This document shows, in pieces, positions 22,860 to 36,230 of a stretch of 64,000 nt of DNA. Every line of letters begins with the position of its first letter. The stretch's first letter is position 1. This stretch comes from Mytilus edulis (taxonomy: Eukaryota; Mollusca; Bivalvia; Mytilida; Mytilidae). A program made the translations under genes and the position numbers. The stretch is taken from assembly GCF_963676685.1 (NCBI RefSeq), contig NC_092344.1, positions 86,396,749 through 86,460,748 on the forward strand. The letters are read 5' to 3'. Below the pieces are notes generated by a model. It saw only the letters and a program-made list of their open reading frames with translations. It had not been told where the DNA came from and made no database searches.

Positions 22860-24985
22860 TAGAATTGCGTACCTTTCGGAAGTCCGCAATTTTATTCCCG
22901 CTTTTTTATAGGTTCGTATTGCTCTAATTGTTATCTTCTGTGTGGTGTTTTTGTGGACTTTTATTTTACCTCACTCTAAAAGTGGTGACTTTACAAAAAA
23001 CATTAAATATCGTTTCATCTCGGCCTCTTGTAAGTATTCTACAACTAATCTTTCAGTGCTTTTAACAAGTTCATTAACTACTATTAAAGAGCTTGTCATA
23101 AACTATTGTAATAAAATATATGATCATAGTGGAATAAACTATTTTTGAAGTGTAAAACAGTCTTTGGATGTTTTTGCTAAATTACGTGTTTTTGATGGTC
23201 CTTTTGATTCTGTTGACAGTTTTGATTTTTCTACTCTTTACACTACACTTCCACACTATCTTATCAATCAAAAGTTTTCCTATTTAATTAAATGGTCGTT
23301 TGATAAATCTGAATGCAAATACATTTGCTGCCACTCATTTTGAGCCTTCTTCTCTAATGAGAAAGGTAAATATGCTAGATATAGTTACTGGAGGTGTGAT
23401 GAGATGATTGAAGCTGTTAATTTTCTCCTTGATAATATTTATGTACGTTTCGGCAACAAAGTTTATCGACAGGTTGTGGGTATACCTATGGGCACCCATT
23501 GTGCCCCTTTAATATCAGACTTGTTTTTGTACCGTTACGAATCACAGGTTATGACTAAACTCAGTAAAGACCCGCCGAAATTGCATTTAATTGATAAATT
23601 CAACAACACTTACCGGTATCTTGATGATATTTTTTCGTTAAATAATGAAGAATTTTCTCAATATACTGCTGAAATTACCTCAAGGAACTTATTTAAATAA
23701 ATCAGATTTAAACGGTAATAGCTGTCCTTTCCTAGATTTAGATATTTCGGTTTTAAACGGGGAAACTATACACTAAAATTTAAGATTTTTCTTTCCCTAT
23801 TGTTAATTTTCAATTTTAGATGGTGATGTTCCTTTGGCACCATCTTACGGTGTTTATATTTCACAGTTCGTTCGCTATGTCTGTGTCTGTTGTTACGTTT
23901 TTTTTTATTTTAACAAACGTTATCTATGTATAACTGGTAAATTATTAAATCAGGGATACCGTTACCATAAATTACTTAAAACCTTTACTAAACTTTTCCA
24001 TAGATATAAAGATTTATTTTTGAAGTTTGGTTGTACATGTACCTGTAGAAAACTTATTTCAATCGGGATAGCACATCCTCATTTTTACGGAAATGTTGTT
24101 AGCCGTGCCCGGAAAAGAAATAATCCTGGTAAACTTATTGCTCCTTTAAATAAACTTATTCAAAAAGGTTACCAATTAAACACTGTAATAAGATCATTGA
24201 ATATTGTTTTTATTGGTTTAAATATTGATTTTGTTATCAGTAAATTAAAAGCAAACTAAATATTACTTGTATGTTATATACATAAACACATTCATGGATC
24301 TACAATCTGTCGATACTCGATACCTGTATCTTGGCATTGCACGAGGTCATGTTTTTCTCTGACTGTTTATGACGTCTTTACACTAAATCCATTGGATGTT
24401 GGATGTGTACGGATTGATAATTTAGTCTTAGATGCATGATTTTTTTATTAGTTGTTAGTGGCTTTGAACTAGCTGTCATTTAACTGCGAATACTTTCAGA
24501 TCTGTTTCAAATGTCTTTTTGTTGTTGGGATGTACAAGTACCCGGCCACGTCCAGTTGTATTTTTGTCCATCTGATGAGTTAAGCCTTTTTCAACTGATT
24601 TTTATAGTTTGTTCTTATGTTGTACTGTTATACCACTGTCTCAGTTTAGGGGAGGGTTGGGATCCCGCTAACATGTTTAACCCCGCCATATTATGTATGT
24701 ATGTGCCTGTCCCAAGTCAAGAGCATGCAATTCAGTGGTTGTCGTTTGTTTATGTGTTACATATTTGTTTTTCGTTCATTTTTTTATATAAATATATATA
24801 AAACTCGTTTGAATTGTTTTACATTGTCATTTCGGGGCATTTTATAGCTGACTATGCGGTATGTGCTTTGCTTATTGTTGAAGGCCGTACGGTGTCCTAT
24901 AGTTGTAAATTTCTATGTCATTTTGGTCTCTTGTGGAGATTTGTCTCATTGGCAATCATACCATTTCTTCTTATGTTATAAATAC
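22860..24985 (+). mobile_element. Penelope-like retroelement, decayed copy
   Basis: A broken Penelope-type reverse transcriptase (22942-24258) is followed by a ~700-bp 3' untranslated region. That region is conserved in several other fragments in this window (12258, 38330 and 40575 on +; 20700 and 41670 on -). It contains GTTGGGATCCCGCTAACATG, 'gcctgtcccaagtcaagagc' and GTTGAAGGCCGTACGGTG. No GIY-YIG endonuclease is visible after the RT. The 5' end is uncertain, so an upstream endonuclease cannot be excluded. Confidence 0.78.
22942..24258 (+). pseudogene. Penelope-like reverse transcriptase with stops and frameshifts
   Basis: The frame carries the RT motifs in order: SVDSFDFSTLYTTLPH (catalytic Asp of motif A), VGIPMGTHCAPLISDLFLY (motif B), and NTYRYLDDIFSLNN (YLDD, motif C). 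In the next frame are APSYGVYISQFVRYVCV, then NVVSRARKRNNPGKLIAPLN and a C-terminal LNIVFIGLNIDFVISKLKAN. TGA codons interrupt the first frame at 23146-23148 and 23341-23343. A TAA ends it at 23698-23700, and the frame shifts before 23834. The catalytic residues I can see are intact, so decay is by stops and shifts and not by loss of the active site. RIYLDD-type motifs and the 'GIPMGT' signature set this apart from LINE and LTR enzymes. Confidence 0.82.
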
Positions 24986-25261
24986 CTCGTTCATTCATTT
25001 GTCAGTTAAACTAACATTTTCGCCACATGTATCTTTTATACTTTAGGAGGTTTGCAACTGGCTGACACAAATGTTTGCGTGATATAAATCATCATGTAAA
25101 TCATACTGATTTACGGTATAACAAATTTTAGTGGGTTAAACAACCGATATTGACAAAATGTTGGGGTTTTTTTTCACACCAGAGACGTGTCGTTTCCAAA
25201 TAGAAAGGTTTCTAATGAGAATAATCATGAAAAGAAAAGAATTAACATAATAAAGTGTGTA

Positions 25262-25420
25262 AGCTAGCTAAAACCAGGTTCAATTCACCATTTTCTACAT
25301 AAGAAAATACCTGTACCAAGTAAGGAATATGACAATTGTTATCAATTCGTTTGATGTTTTGATTTTGCCATTCGATTAGGAACTTTCCGTTTTGAATTTT
25401 CCTCGGAGATCAGAACTTTT
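25262..25420 (+). repeat. Dispersed repeat F
   Basis: 'agctagctaaaaccaggttc', 'atacctgtaccaagtaagga' and AACTTTCCGTTTTGAATTTT in the order seen at 8605 and 63660. Confidence 0.75.
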
Positions 25421-26769
25421 GTGATATTACTTTTTGAAGCTACAGGATTGTCTTTTAAAATCAATGAAAACATATATTATCACAAGAAAACATAAAAAGG
25501 AATAGAAGATCATAAATATGACTACTTGCATTGTACATTGTATAAGTAACTTCGTATATCGATATCTTCTAAGACAAAATAAATAGAGAGAAGAAACACT
25601 GTACATTCACACATTAGGCAATATTAAAGTTTGATGTATATATTATCATTATTTTTTTAGCAAGCTGTTTAACATAATGAATTCAGGCTACTCAACAGTT
25701 TTGTGCTTTATTTCAGACAAGTTCTTGTGATAACATAATGAACCATGATCAACCTTACAGATAATTAACCGTTTAGTAGATGCAACACTTTTGTAATTTC
25801 TTAGCTGGTAAAAACTGTTAACATGGAAAATGCACAAGGAGACTGTTAATGGATCCTTATCGGTAAGGTAAAAGAGTAAAACACAATTTAGTTGCGCCTA
25901 ATCAGTGTTTTACAACTGTAATTATTGTTCAAGTCATAACTTCGGTTAGTACAGTTACTTTAGTCATGTTTTTTTCAAAAATATTTTATTAGCATTAGCC
26001 ATTATATGGGGCTCAATTTTAGTATTTCCGTTATGTGTTTAACATATCCATCGTCCTTTCTGAAATTCTAGAACAAAGTTATCAACACGAGGCAGATATA
26101 TTTCTCGAATTATTGACAGTTGCTCACATATGAAACACCTCATATTATTAAGCATAGGGTACAGACGGACGGAAGCACAATAGTGCAGCCGAAAACAATG
26201 AAAGACGGACGGAAACAGTAAACTAGTATGCTTCTTCGATCGGATCAGAGTATATAAAACGGCCAATTCAATAAATCTACGATATCGTTTTTAACATTCT
26301 GATGAACTTTAAGTTAACCAAGGGATTTCTTCAACTGAACTTGATTACTGTATGTGTATATATGTAAATTGATTTATGCATATAATATTGTTTGGTAAGT
26401 GAGCTATTTCTTCCCGACCTTCGATTTAATTTTGGATATTAATACTTGTAATATAATATGTATGTCATTGGTTAGTGATATATTAACTCAGCCTTTGGGA
26501 ATGTACTCAGAAAATTACCTCATTTCATAAAAAGTGTGGGGAGAAATTGTTTTCATTTATTATTGAACTGCTATAAATAAGTTTCTACAGGTCAACCATA
26601 TTTCAAACCAAATGTCTTAATCTATTGAAGTAAATTGTAGTAAAGAAATCACTGACTAATAATTTACCACTTATACAATGGATACGTTCATAGATATCCA
26701 AATCGTCACTACAGACATGGGCATAGCGAACAAGTGGTGATTTACCGGTATAAACACCGTAAAATAATT
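25421..26769. other. No feature identified
   Basis: AT-rich; a G/A-rich patch 'gacggacggaag' occurs twice near 26165-26215. No gene-like frame. Confidence 0.3.
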
Positions 26770-26995
26770 GGAAAACAACTGTTATATTCCTGTTTTTGTA
26801 GAAACATTTCCTTATGTATAAAAATGGTGGATTAAACCTGGTTTTACAGATAGCTAAACCTTTCACTTGTATGACGGTAGCATATAATTTCATTATATTG
26901 ACAACAATGTGTAAGGAAAACAAACAGACATAATAGGTAAAAACGTCAAAATCGGGGTACAGCAGTAAACTTTGTAATGAAATCATAATCACCGT
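26770..26995 (-). repeat. Dispersed repeat F, reversed
   Basis: 'aatggtggattaaacctggt', TTTCACTTGTATGACGGTAG and 'ggggtacagcagtaaac' are the reverse complement of the 8605 copy. Confidence 0.75.
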
Positions 26996-27359
26996 AAAAA
27001 CAAATAACTGTTACGAAAAAAAGCCACCACAGAATGGCATAACGATAAAGCACATAAGCAAAATTAAAAGACTAGAACTCAAAATTGACCATAGCACAAT
27101 AACACAATATATATATACATATATGTAAACGCCTAAAAAGTGTACACAACAACACCAATAACAAAAAAAGGAACTATAAATGTAGTTATTTATAAATATT
27201 TCGGATAACAGATATCCTTCATCGGTATATATGATTGTGATCGTATATATATACGTACCGATACACGTCATAGGTTTATTATCCAAAATGGATAAACAGT
27301 AAAGGCTAACAATATACAAGCAATAGACAGTTAAAACCGTTTATATATGATTTAATTGG

Positions 27360-27960
27360 GTAATTTTGGCAGGACATTTTGAAAATTCTTTATTATTTTT
27401 AATGTGAATATATCATCAAGATACCGAAAAGTGTTAACGCATTCATCAATTAAATGCAACTAAGGCGAGTCTCAACTGAGTTGGTCATAAACTGAGATTC
27501 ATAAACATAAAAATAACAAGTCTTCTATTAAACGGACGCAATTGGTGCCCATATGAATACCTCACACCTGTCGATACATTCCATAGCCTGAACGTACGTA
27601 AATGTTAAGAAAATTAACCGCTTCAATCATCTAATTATACCTCCAGTAGGTTTATCTATCATATTTAGCTTTCTCATTAGGGAAGAATGCTTCAAATTAG
27701 TTTGAGCAAATATATTTGCAATCTGATTTTTCCAAAAAATATTTTATACGTTCAGCTTTTTCACATCCAATATTTTATGATAATATTCTTTGCACAAAAA
27801 TGTCGGCGTTCACCTCAAAAACTTACCAAACCTTAAAACAGACTAATTCGGAAAGGAGATAGTTACGATACTGGTGTCAGGTCATTAAGGATCGCATATT
27901 TTGGTCTTAATTTTGATTCACTCATAGGGTCTTTGCATCGAATGTAAACACATTTGTTCT
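27360..27960 (-). pseudogene. Second Penelope-like RT copy, heavily decayed
   Basis: Read on the minus strand it aligns block by block with the + copy at 23290-23660. The blocks are KSDCKYIC-like, an ATGAGAAAG-TAAATATG word, MIEAVNFL, a YVR-S-YGMYRQV segment, GIHMGTNC (motif B), and NTFRYLDDIFTL (YLDD, motif C). Frameshifts and stops are frequent. It appears to have inserted independently in the opposite orientation about 3 kb away. Confidence 0.72.
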
Positions 27961-28244
27961 AAAACAAAAAGTTGGCATGATACGGGTTATGTTATTCTCA
28001 TATACTTTATGATGGCATGATACTAAACCCTTAATGGGATGGAGTGTACTTGATTTTCATATGATGAAGACACAATCTTTTAATTAGTTTAGTTGAGGTC
28101 TGGAGCTGGCATGACAGTAACTGCTAGTAGTCCTTTGTTAATTTAAGTATCATAGTCATTTTGCTTAGTTTTTTTTGTTACCTATTCTGACATCGGCCTC
28201 TGACTTCTTTTATACTGAGTTTTACTGTGCGTTTTGCTATATGT

Positions 28245-28590
28245 TTCTTTATTCTGCATAAGCTAGAGATATAGGGGGAGGATTGAGATCTCACAAAACT
28301 TGTTTAACCCTGCAGTATTTTTGTGCCTGTCCCAAGCCAGGAGCCTCTGGCTTTTATTAGTATTCAATGTTTTTTTTTAATTTTAGTTCATTCATATGTT
28401 TTTAGATTGTAGAGTAACGTCCATTTTCACGAAATTTTATTTAGGGCGCAGCTGAGGACAACCCCCGCGTGTGGAATTTTCTCCATGCGTTGAAGACCCA
28501 ATGGTGCTCTCGGCTCTTGTCTGCTCTTTCGTCGAGTTGTTGTCTCTTTGACATATTACCAATTTTCATTCTCAATGTTATTGTATCAAA
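28245..28590 (+). repeat. Dispersed repeat T, long copy
   Basis: Starts with 'gggggaggattgagatctca' and 'gtgcctgtcccaagccagga', then continues into 'gggcgcagctgaggac' and 'tgttgtctctttgacat', ending 'cattctcaatgttat'. The same two-part order is seen at 62300-62613, so both parts belong to one element. The first part is shared with the Penelope 3' region. Confidence 0.75.
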
Positions 28591-30123
28591 TATGAAAACT
28601 TTTATTTATTGAGATTGTTAGGGAGTGTAGTGTCAGTATAATCAAAAGGACTACCAAAAGCAAGTTATTTATCAAAATCATCTAAAGATTTTTAGGCTCC
28701 AAAAGATAGTTATTTCCCCTATTTTATTATGTTTTATTACAATATCAAATGAAAGAAGTTTAGGGTCTTAGGTCTTAGCACTTTAAGATTAGTAGAACAT
28801 TTACTAGAGGCCGAGATGGAACGATATTATTACATTTTTATATAGTTTAGGTAACCAATACACAGTAAGACCTTCAACTTTCAAGAGGATGTCTTAAGCG
28901 GTGATGTGGGTATGATATGACTGTTTGATATATGATTATCTGTGAAGCACACTGAACTGAATGTAGAAGAAATTATAATCATTCTTAAGAACTTATGTGT
29001 AGTAATTATCTCATACCCCCACAACGTCGTTGGCTGCTTTGTCGACCAGTAAAAACACGAACTGTCTTGCGAGTACTTGAAGTGTAAACTATTTTTCTAA
29101 CTCTAGAAAAACATACAGTCTTAAACAACGTGCATTTACAATGTTTTAATCTCTTAATCACCCAAAAGTCTATAAATGTTGTGAACAAATTAAACAGAAA
29201 CTGTCACAGATCTTCCATGAACATCAACTTCTCAAAAAAACAAACAAAGAACGACAACCACTGAAAAGGTTCAAGACTTTCTACAGTCGCATAACTATGT
29301 GGTTGGCCAAACTAGTGTTAGAATACTTTACTAGCCGGGTACCATGGACTTTGCAATACAAGTTGTACATCATATTTATGACATTTGTAAACAGACCATG
29401 AGATTTTTGTGCATAAAATCTTATTTCATCTTGGAGTCTGCATATTAAGTTATGACAATGAAAAATAGATCTGAAGATCGTTTTAGATAATGGATAATGA
29501 GAATCAATTATCATATTAAAGTTATCGATTTTATCGATTTATTATTTCATATTAGCTTTAAACTTTATTCTTTGTGCTCTGAACCTTAACCCGGTTACGT
29601 CATTTATCGAAAACCATAGTACAAAGAACCATTGCCGGAGAACCTGTATAATGGAAACTCGAAGTTATATCGTCGTAATCAAAAGAATAATACTAAGATA
29701 TAAATGAAAAATGATAAAACAGAATTGTTAACTAACCGTACCGATCTGTTTAATGGTTCATAACGGGTTAATGTGGGATTGGTAAGGGTTTTGACAGATG
29801 ACACGAACACATACATTTACACAGTTATTTAATGACAAAAGATGAACAAGGAACAATCATTGCATATCTTTTAAAAATGATGCCATATATTGCTGATTTT
29901 TTTTATATATCTGAAAATCTTGTGAACTTTCATTTATATATTTCGGAGTTTAGTGTGACGTCCTTTTTCTCTAAAAAGATCAAGTTACAGTAAATTGGCC
30001 ATGTCACAGATTTTGGTAAACTTTGGCTCGTTAAACTATAACTGAAAATCGAAAAATAATGTATTTATCTTTTTTAATTTTCGAAATATTACTGATTGAA
30101 CTCTTTCAAAGTACCTAATTGCT
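28591..30123. other. No feature identified
   Basis: AT-rich, no recognised gene or repeat. Confidence 0.3.
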
Positions 30124-30300
30124 CAATGCTCTTCAACTTCGTACTTTATTTTGCCGGCTTTTTAACATTTTTTTAACGAGCGTCCCTGATGACGGTCAGT
30201 TTTGTAGACGAAACGTGCGTCTAGCGCTAATTCAAAATTTCAATCTAGGTAACTATAATGAGTATATTTGACACATTCCTCGTTTCCATTCTCAATTAAA
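30124..30300 (+). repeat. Repeat G joined to a scrap of repeat T
   Basis: CAATGCTCTTCAACTTCGTA to 'ctataatgagt' (30124-30262) is repeat G. It is followed at once by GACACATTCCTCGTTTCCAT and 'tctcaatt', the end of repeat T. The abutment suggests one inserted into the other. Confidence 0.75.
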
Positions 30301-31980
30301 TTGAACGATATACACGGGCATTTCAAGTTAAGAGCTAATAGACTATAATCAAATAGGGGTTTGTGAGACCACAAGATTTACCAACGTCAAAGAAAACTTG
30401 ACATAATTTTACTACAAAATTATCATCCTGTCATTTCATAAAATTTAGACCACTAAAAAGGAATAGAAGATACTAAGAGAGGAGAAAAAATAAAACATAA
30501 GTAGCAGGGCGACAAACAACGCTGCCACCAAGAGAAAGCAGCAGTTTGACAAATAGGTGAAAATCCGATGATAACGACATTCGGTGATGTAAATAAAAAT
30601 AGGATTAAGACAATATTTAATGGAACATAGCCATACATGTATACGATACAGATTTTCCAAAACAATCAACCAAATAAATTTTGCATCCGTAAAATTTCGA
30701 ACAGATGACTACACCTTTACAATTAAGGACCCATCTTTCAATAGCTTTATTTTACTCAGTAGCCCTCTAACCAGAAAAGCACGATATGAAAGGTATTCCT
30801 CATATATATTTTATCAACTAGGAGTTATTTATTCCCTCTGCAAGTGTTTCTTCACAATGGGAACAATTTTGACTGAATGCTAAATCTTTTTGTCGTAGAA
30901 GTTGGTTATCAAACGACCGTTACTGTTGGTATTCAAATGTGAACATAAAGGTGTGAATCAGATCTTGCTGTGTTTGTCGTATTCTTTATTCAAGTTCATT
31001 GGGATGAATGCGACTTACTTAATAAATAAGCATTGAATCAATCAGTCAGAGGACATCTTATAATTGATTTTTGATGTGAAGTGCAAAACAATAATGCATT
31101 CAAATGTTATCTTTATTTCGATTTAGCAGAATAAAAAGGTCTATAAAGGAACTAAACATTAAGATGAATAGATTTTAGAAACCATATAGCTTTATTGGTA
31201 TGTCTTTTTGAAACTTAGATACCATGCAAGAGCAGTGAATGGTTTTTTAAGAAAAGTAAATGATGTATTATACAAGCCAAGGTTGAATTGGGTACTTGTA
31301 AATAGAAAAGCCATTAATAATATGAATTCATAATATAAATGAAAGAAAACAAATTATATATGTGAGATACTTTTGAGTTATCAATACAAGAAGCCAATTT
31401 TTCATTTTGTCAATTTCTCTATAACGTACTTTTGCAAAAACAGCGCTTAGATTGTAAAATCAATCAATATCGCAATGGTGCAGCCGAGGCTTGACGGGGG
31501 AATAAATGACAACACTCACTGTGCTAATATAGGAAAATTGTCTAGTCTCAGACTTAATTGGTCATAAAATTATCTAAGAAAGACAAGCAAATATTCTATA
31601 TCAACTAGTTTTTATAAAATTCCAATATTTATTGCATAATTATAGCTGGAAAATGTATAGCCACACAAGAAATTAAGATGACTGGGGATTTATAGCACAT
31701 ATACACAATAGATATAACTGACACCATAAAAAACGAGAAAAAAATACAATTTATGGACATTTACTAGTATTGCTTGTCCCTATACAGGTACCTCGTGAGT
31801 TGATTGAATTTATTCGGAGCAAATCATAGCTTTACACTAGATATAGACACATGAGTTATTTGAACACCACGTGGTGACATCCAGATGCTTATATGAACTG
31901 TGTGTCGTTGTATTTCTGTCTCATCTAGATAGATCAAGAAAGCGAGTCCTTAGTAAAAGTTCAACACCTTGGTCCCTTTT
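30301..31980. other. No feature identified
   Basis: AT-rich; frames of 70-87 codons exist here but show no domain, codon bias or splice support. Confidence 0.3.
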
Positions 31981-33230
31981 TAGCTCGCCTGACCCAAAGG
32001 GCTAAGTGAGCTTTTCTCATCACTTGGCGTCCGTCGTCCGTCGTCGTTAACTTTTACAAAATTCTTCTCCTCTGAAACTACTTGGCCAAATTTAACCAAA
32101 CTTGGCATCAATCATCATTGGAGTATCTAGTTTAAAAAAAATGTGTCCTGTGACCCGGCCAACCAACCAAGATGGCCACCATGGCTAAACATAGAACATA
32201 AGGGTAAAATGTTGATTTTGGCTTATAACTCTGAAACCAAAGCATTTAGAGCAAATCTGACATGAGTAAATTGTTTATCAAGTCAAAATCTATCTGCCCT
32301 GAAATTTGCAGATGAATCGGACAACCAGTTTTTGGGTTGCTGCCCCTGAATTGGTAATTTTAAGGAAATTTTGACGTTTTTGGTTATTATCTTGAGTATT
32401 ATTATAGATAGAGATAAACTGTAAACAGCAATAATGATCAGCAAAGTAAAATCTACAAATAAGTCAACATGACCAAAATGGTCAGTTGAACCCTTAAGGA
32501 GTGATGGCCCTTTATAGTAATTTTTACTATTTTTTTACAAAAATCTTCTCTGAAACTTCAGGGTCAAACTTAACCAAACTTAATGATTGTGGCTAAGTTT
32601 GGTTATCTAGTTCTAAAAATGTGTCCGGTGACCCGGCCAACCAACAAAGATGGCCGCCATGGCTTAAAAAGAACATAGGGGTAAAATGTAGATTTTGGCT
32701 TATAACTCTGAAACCAAAGCATTTAGAGCAAATCTGAAACGATGTGAAATTGTTTATCAAGTCAAGATCTATCTGCCCTGATATTTTCAGATGAATCGGA
32801 CAACCAGTTTTGGGGTTGCTGCCCCTGAATTGGTAATTTTAAGGAAATAATGCCGTTTTTGGTTATTATCTTGAATATTATTATAGATAGAGATAAACAG
32901 TAATAATGTTCAGCAAAGTAAGATCTGCAAATAAGTCAAATTACCAAAATGGTGAGTTTACCCCTTTAAAAGGAGTTATAATTTTTGTCCTTTATAGTCA
33001 ATTTTAATATAAGTTTGGTAAATGTTTAGAAAATATTTTCCTCTGTATCTAAAGGGCCAAGTTTATTGTAGATAGAGAAAATTGTAAGTAGCAAGAATAT
33101 TCAGTAAAGTAAGATCTACAAACACATCACCATCACCAAAACACAATTTTGTCATGAATCCATCTGTTTCCTTTGTTTAATATGCACATAGACCAAGGTG
33201 AGCGACACAGGCTCTTTAGAGCCTCTAGTT
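31981..33230. repeat. Bivalve-type 1.25-kb dispersed repeat with internal duplication
   Basis: Opens with TAGCTCGCCTGACCCAAAGG and a CGTCCGTCGTCCGTCGTCG run, and ends 'gtgagcgacacaggctcttt'. Two internal units about 478 bp apart share 'gtgacccggccaaccaac' (32149 and 32627), TTGGCTTATAACTCTGAAAC, 'gatgaatcggacaaccag' and 'attattatagatagagata'. A shorter third unit follows at about 33050-33150. The opening word is one I associate with abundant bivalve repeats. No protein is evident and the class is unknown. Confidence 0.75.
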
Positions 33231-33632
33231 TCAAGATTCTGGTTTGGTGATCTTTTAATTTCCTGTACAGGATTTTGGTTTCCAGACAGTTAGGTCAATA
33301 AGGTATATTTAATGAAGATAATTGCAAACACTACAGTTTACCCATAAAAAATAAATGTCATATGTTAATAATGAGTCGTTTCCATGTATAGAGTGAAATA
33401 AAAAGTCCGAAAGTGTTGACAATAATTACAACAAAGTACACAGATAATGCTCATAGATAATGTTAACAATCAAATGTTATACACTCTACAATCCTTTGAC
33501 AAATACGAATCATTCAAAGAACATGTACATTTACTTTGCAACTAAATCTAGGGCTGAGTGCTCAAATAACAATTTTATTCCATCTATATTTCCATGTGCT
33601 TGTCCTAAATCTGAAACATAAATGATTGTTTT

Positions 33633-33931
33633 TATGCCCCACCTACGATAGTAGAGGGGCATTATGTTTTCTGGTCTGTGCGTCCGTTCGTCTGTTCGTC
33701 CGTCCGTTCGTCCGTCCGTCTGTCCGGCTTCAGGTTAAAGTTTTTGGTCAAGGTAGTTTTTGATGAAGTTGAAGTCCAATCAACTTGAAACTTAGTATAC
33801 ATGTTCCCTTTGATAAGATCATTCTAATTTTAATGCCAAATTAGAGTTTTGACCCCAATTTTACGGTCCACTAAACATAGAAATTGATAGTGCGAGTGGG
33901 GCATCCGTGTACTGTGGACACATTCTTGTTA
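33633..33931. repeat. Dispersed repeat P ('tatgccccac' type)
   Basis: TATGCCCCACCTACG, a CGTCCG/TTCGTC run, GTTAAAGTTTTTGGTCAAGG, and the end 'ggggcatccgtgtact'. A second copy at 59936-60180 keeps the order. GGGGCAT words at both ends are partly inverted (tatgcccc and ggggcatc). Confidence 0.75.
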
Positions 33932-35934
33932 GACATATCTTAATGTTTTTATCTTTAAAAGGAATTTGGCGTTGATGGCTAGATCGCTGATAGTGTTTGT
34001 TAAATTGATTCTTAACAGAGACGATTTATTGATTGAAATACTGTAAATATAGGCACTTGTCTAATTACAGATAGAATGTTGGCCTCTTCGTTTCTTATAG
34101 TTATTCTAGGTCTTTGGGTCGCTGATAAATTCATGTACACCTGACGACTCCTTTTATCGGTCTTTCAGTAAATACAGATTATAGGCCTATATGCATCGAA
34201 AAGGATTAAATACATCTTTAAGCTTTAAACTAAGGTCATAATTAAGCTCGATAGGGGCGTAATCAACTCCATTTATATATATAAGGATATATTTAGTTTA
34301 TATCAGGATATTAATGTAACTTCACATATTTTAGAAAGGATACTATTAAGAATTTGAAAACACATGATAAATACAAGATAGTCAATAACATTCAAAGAGA
34401 TGATGGTGTATTTGAGTTTGCACTTTATCATTATGTATGTAAATATTGTTTCGCTAATTCTGAGGAGTTTAAGTCTTTGACTTTTAAAACTGCATGGATT
34501 GTTTCCTATGCATATAACACACTTTTAGTCCGTTTATAAGGCCATAATGGTATTCTACCATCATTACCACGACTAGAGCATCCAGACAAATATATATATC
34601 ATCGGCATCATTATACCAAAGAAGCAATTTATTTGCCGTTTCAAACATCTGCTTGACAGCTTCATTTGCTTTCTTTCGCTGTGAAAGAAGCAATTTAAAA
34701 GTTCCTTTATGTCCCTGACTGATTACATATTGTATTTATCCTGAAATGCTGAGATTAAGAGAAAATTTGATGCACGGAACTAGTGGTGTTTCTGTTTTAT
34801 TTGGTATAATCAAATTTCATACGTAGTTGATTTAACAACCTTTTTTGTCTGTCATTGTCAACAATAAAATGAAGAGTATCGTTGTCACCTTATACAAAAT
34901 TCATAATACAAAAGTTCTGAATCGCAATCAAAATGCAAGCAATATTTTAAATCTAAATAAAAGAAAGGTATAGCGTTTGTTGAGTTTATTTCACCAGGAA
35001 CAAAAATTTAGGACAGCAAAGTACATTTGAAGCTATGGCATACATTTTTTCTTCAACAATTGGTACCCATGAAAGACTCCGAATAACATTAAATAGACGA
35101 AAAGTTGTTTCTTATATGTGAGTGTTGGTTCTTGGCAATTGGGTATTGATATAAGCTATAATTTCCCTTTTTTGGTTGGCGGATGATTACAAACTGTCAA
35201 ACCGATAAACGTGAAAATACATTTTGAGGTTAGCATATGGTTTTGAACCAATGATACATTTTTATGACACGTCATGCTCATAAGCATCAGTGTACACAAG
35301 TTGCGAATCCATTGTTCAGCGACCACCATAGATCTACCAATACCTCATTTTAAATGGGCAACCTTCCTCAATTTTACTTTGATCTGTGTAAAAACAAATA
35401 TATAAATTTAAGTCCGTGCAAAAAAAATGAAAATATCAGCAATACATCTTCGGAAATACCAAATATCAAATAATAAGATAATGCTTGCAATTCCTGAAAG
35501 TAAGTTTATTAAAAATAAATTATAGCTGCTAAAAGTTAATTCGTAAAAAATAACAATTTTAATGAACCCAAAAATCAAAACCTTGAAAATAAGCAGTATA
35601 TACAGAAGAATCGCAAATCGATTATAAGGTATTTCCGAAAGATTAATAAATGGCTTGTCATATGCACGATTTGCCTATGGCAGACATTTTTTTCTATGAA
35701 TTGAATGCTGTCAGAAAAAGATTATAACATCTTAAAAGGATGGGTCTAATTACAGCATTATCAGAAATTAAAAAACAAAAATACAGAGTACGATACCAAA
35801 TATGACCATTTACCAGTAACCAGAACAGATGCAAAATAATAGAAGAAAACATGAGAAACGTACAAATAATTTTGCACGATTAAAAACAAAGGCTTCACCG
35901 TATAATTTACTACTCTATGATGAAAAAAGTAAAA
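33932..35934. other. No feature identified
   Basis: AT-rich; no supported gene on either strand. Confidence 0.3.
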
Positions 35935-36230
35935 TCACAAAAGTACTGAACTCCAAGGAAATTTCAAAACGGAAAATCCCTTATCAAATTGCAAAATCAA
36001 ATGATAAAACACATGAAACGAATGGACAAAAATGTCATATTCCTGACTTGGTACAGGCATTTTCAAATGTAGAAAATGGTGGATCGGACCTGGTTATATA
36101 GCGCTAAACCTCTCACTTGTATGACAGTCGCATCAAATTCCATTATATTGTCAACGATGCGTAAACAAAACAGACATAAGAGGTAAAACTGTCACAATAG
36201 GGGTACAGCAGTCATTACTCTGTCACAATC
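35935..36230 (-). repeat. Dispersed repeat F, long reversed copy
   Basis: 'aacggaaaatccctt', 'cctgacttggtacaggc', 'ctcacttgtatgacagtcgc' and 'aataggggtacagcagtcat' match the 8605 copy on the opposite strand. Together these two define most of the element. Confidence 0.8.

Noticed and set aside
24511..24801. 96-codon + frame after the Penelope RT, considered as an endonuclease
   Set aside because: No GIY-YIG or other motif, and it lies in the 3' UTR shared by non-coding fragments.
30445..30883. Overlapping frames of 70-87 codons on both strands
   Set aside because: No domain, splice support or codon bias; typical chance frames.
35829..36101. 90-codon + frame
   Set aside because: Most of it lies in reversed repeat F, which has no consistent frame in other copies.
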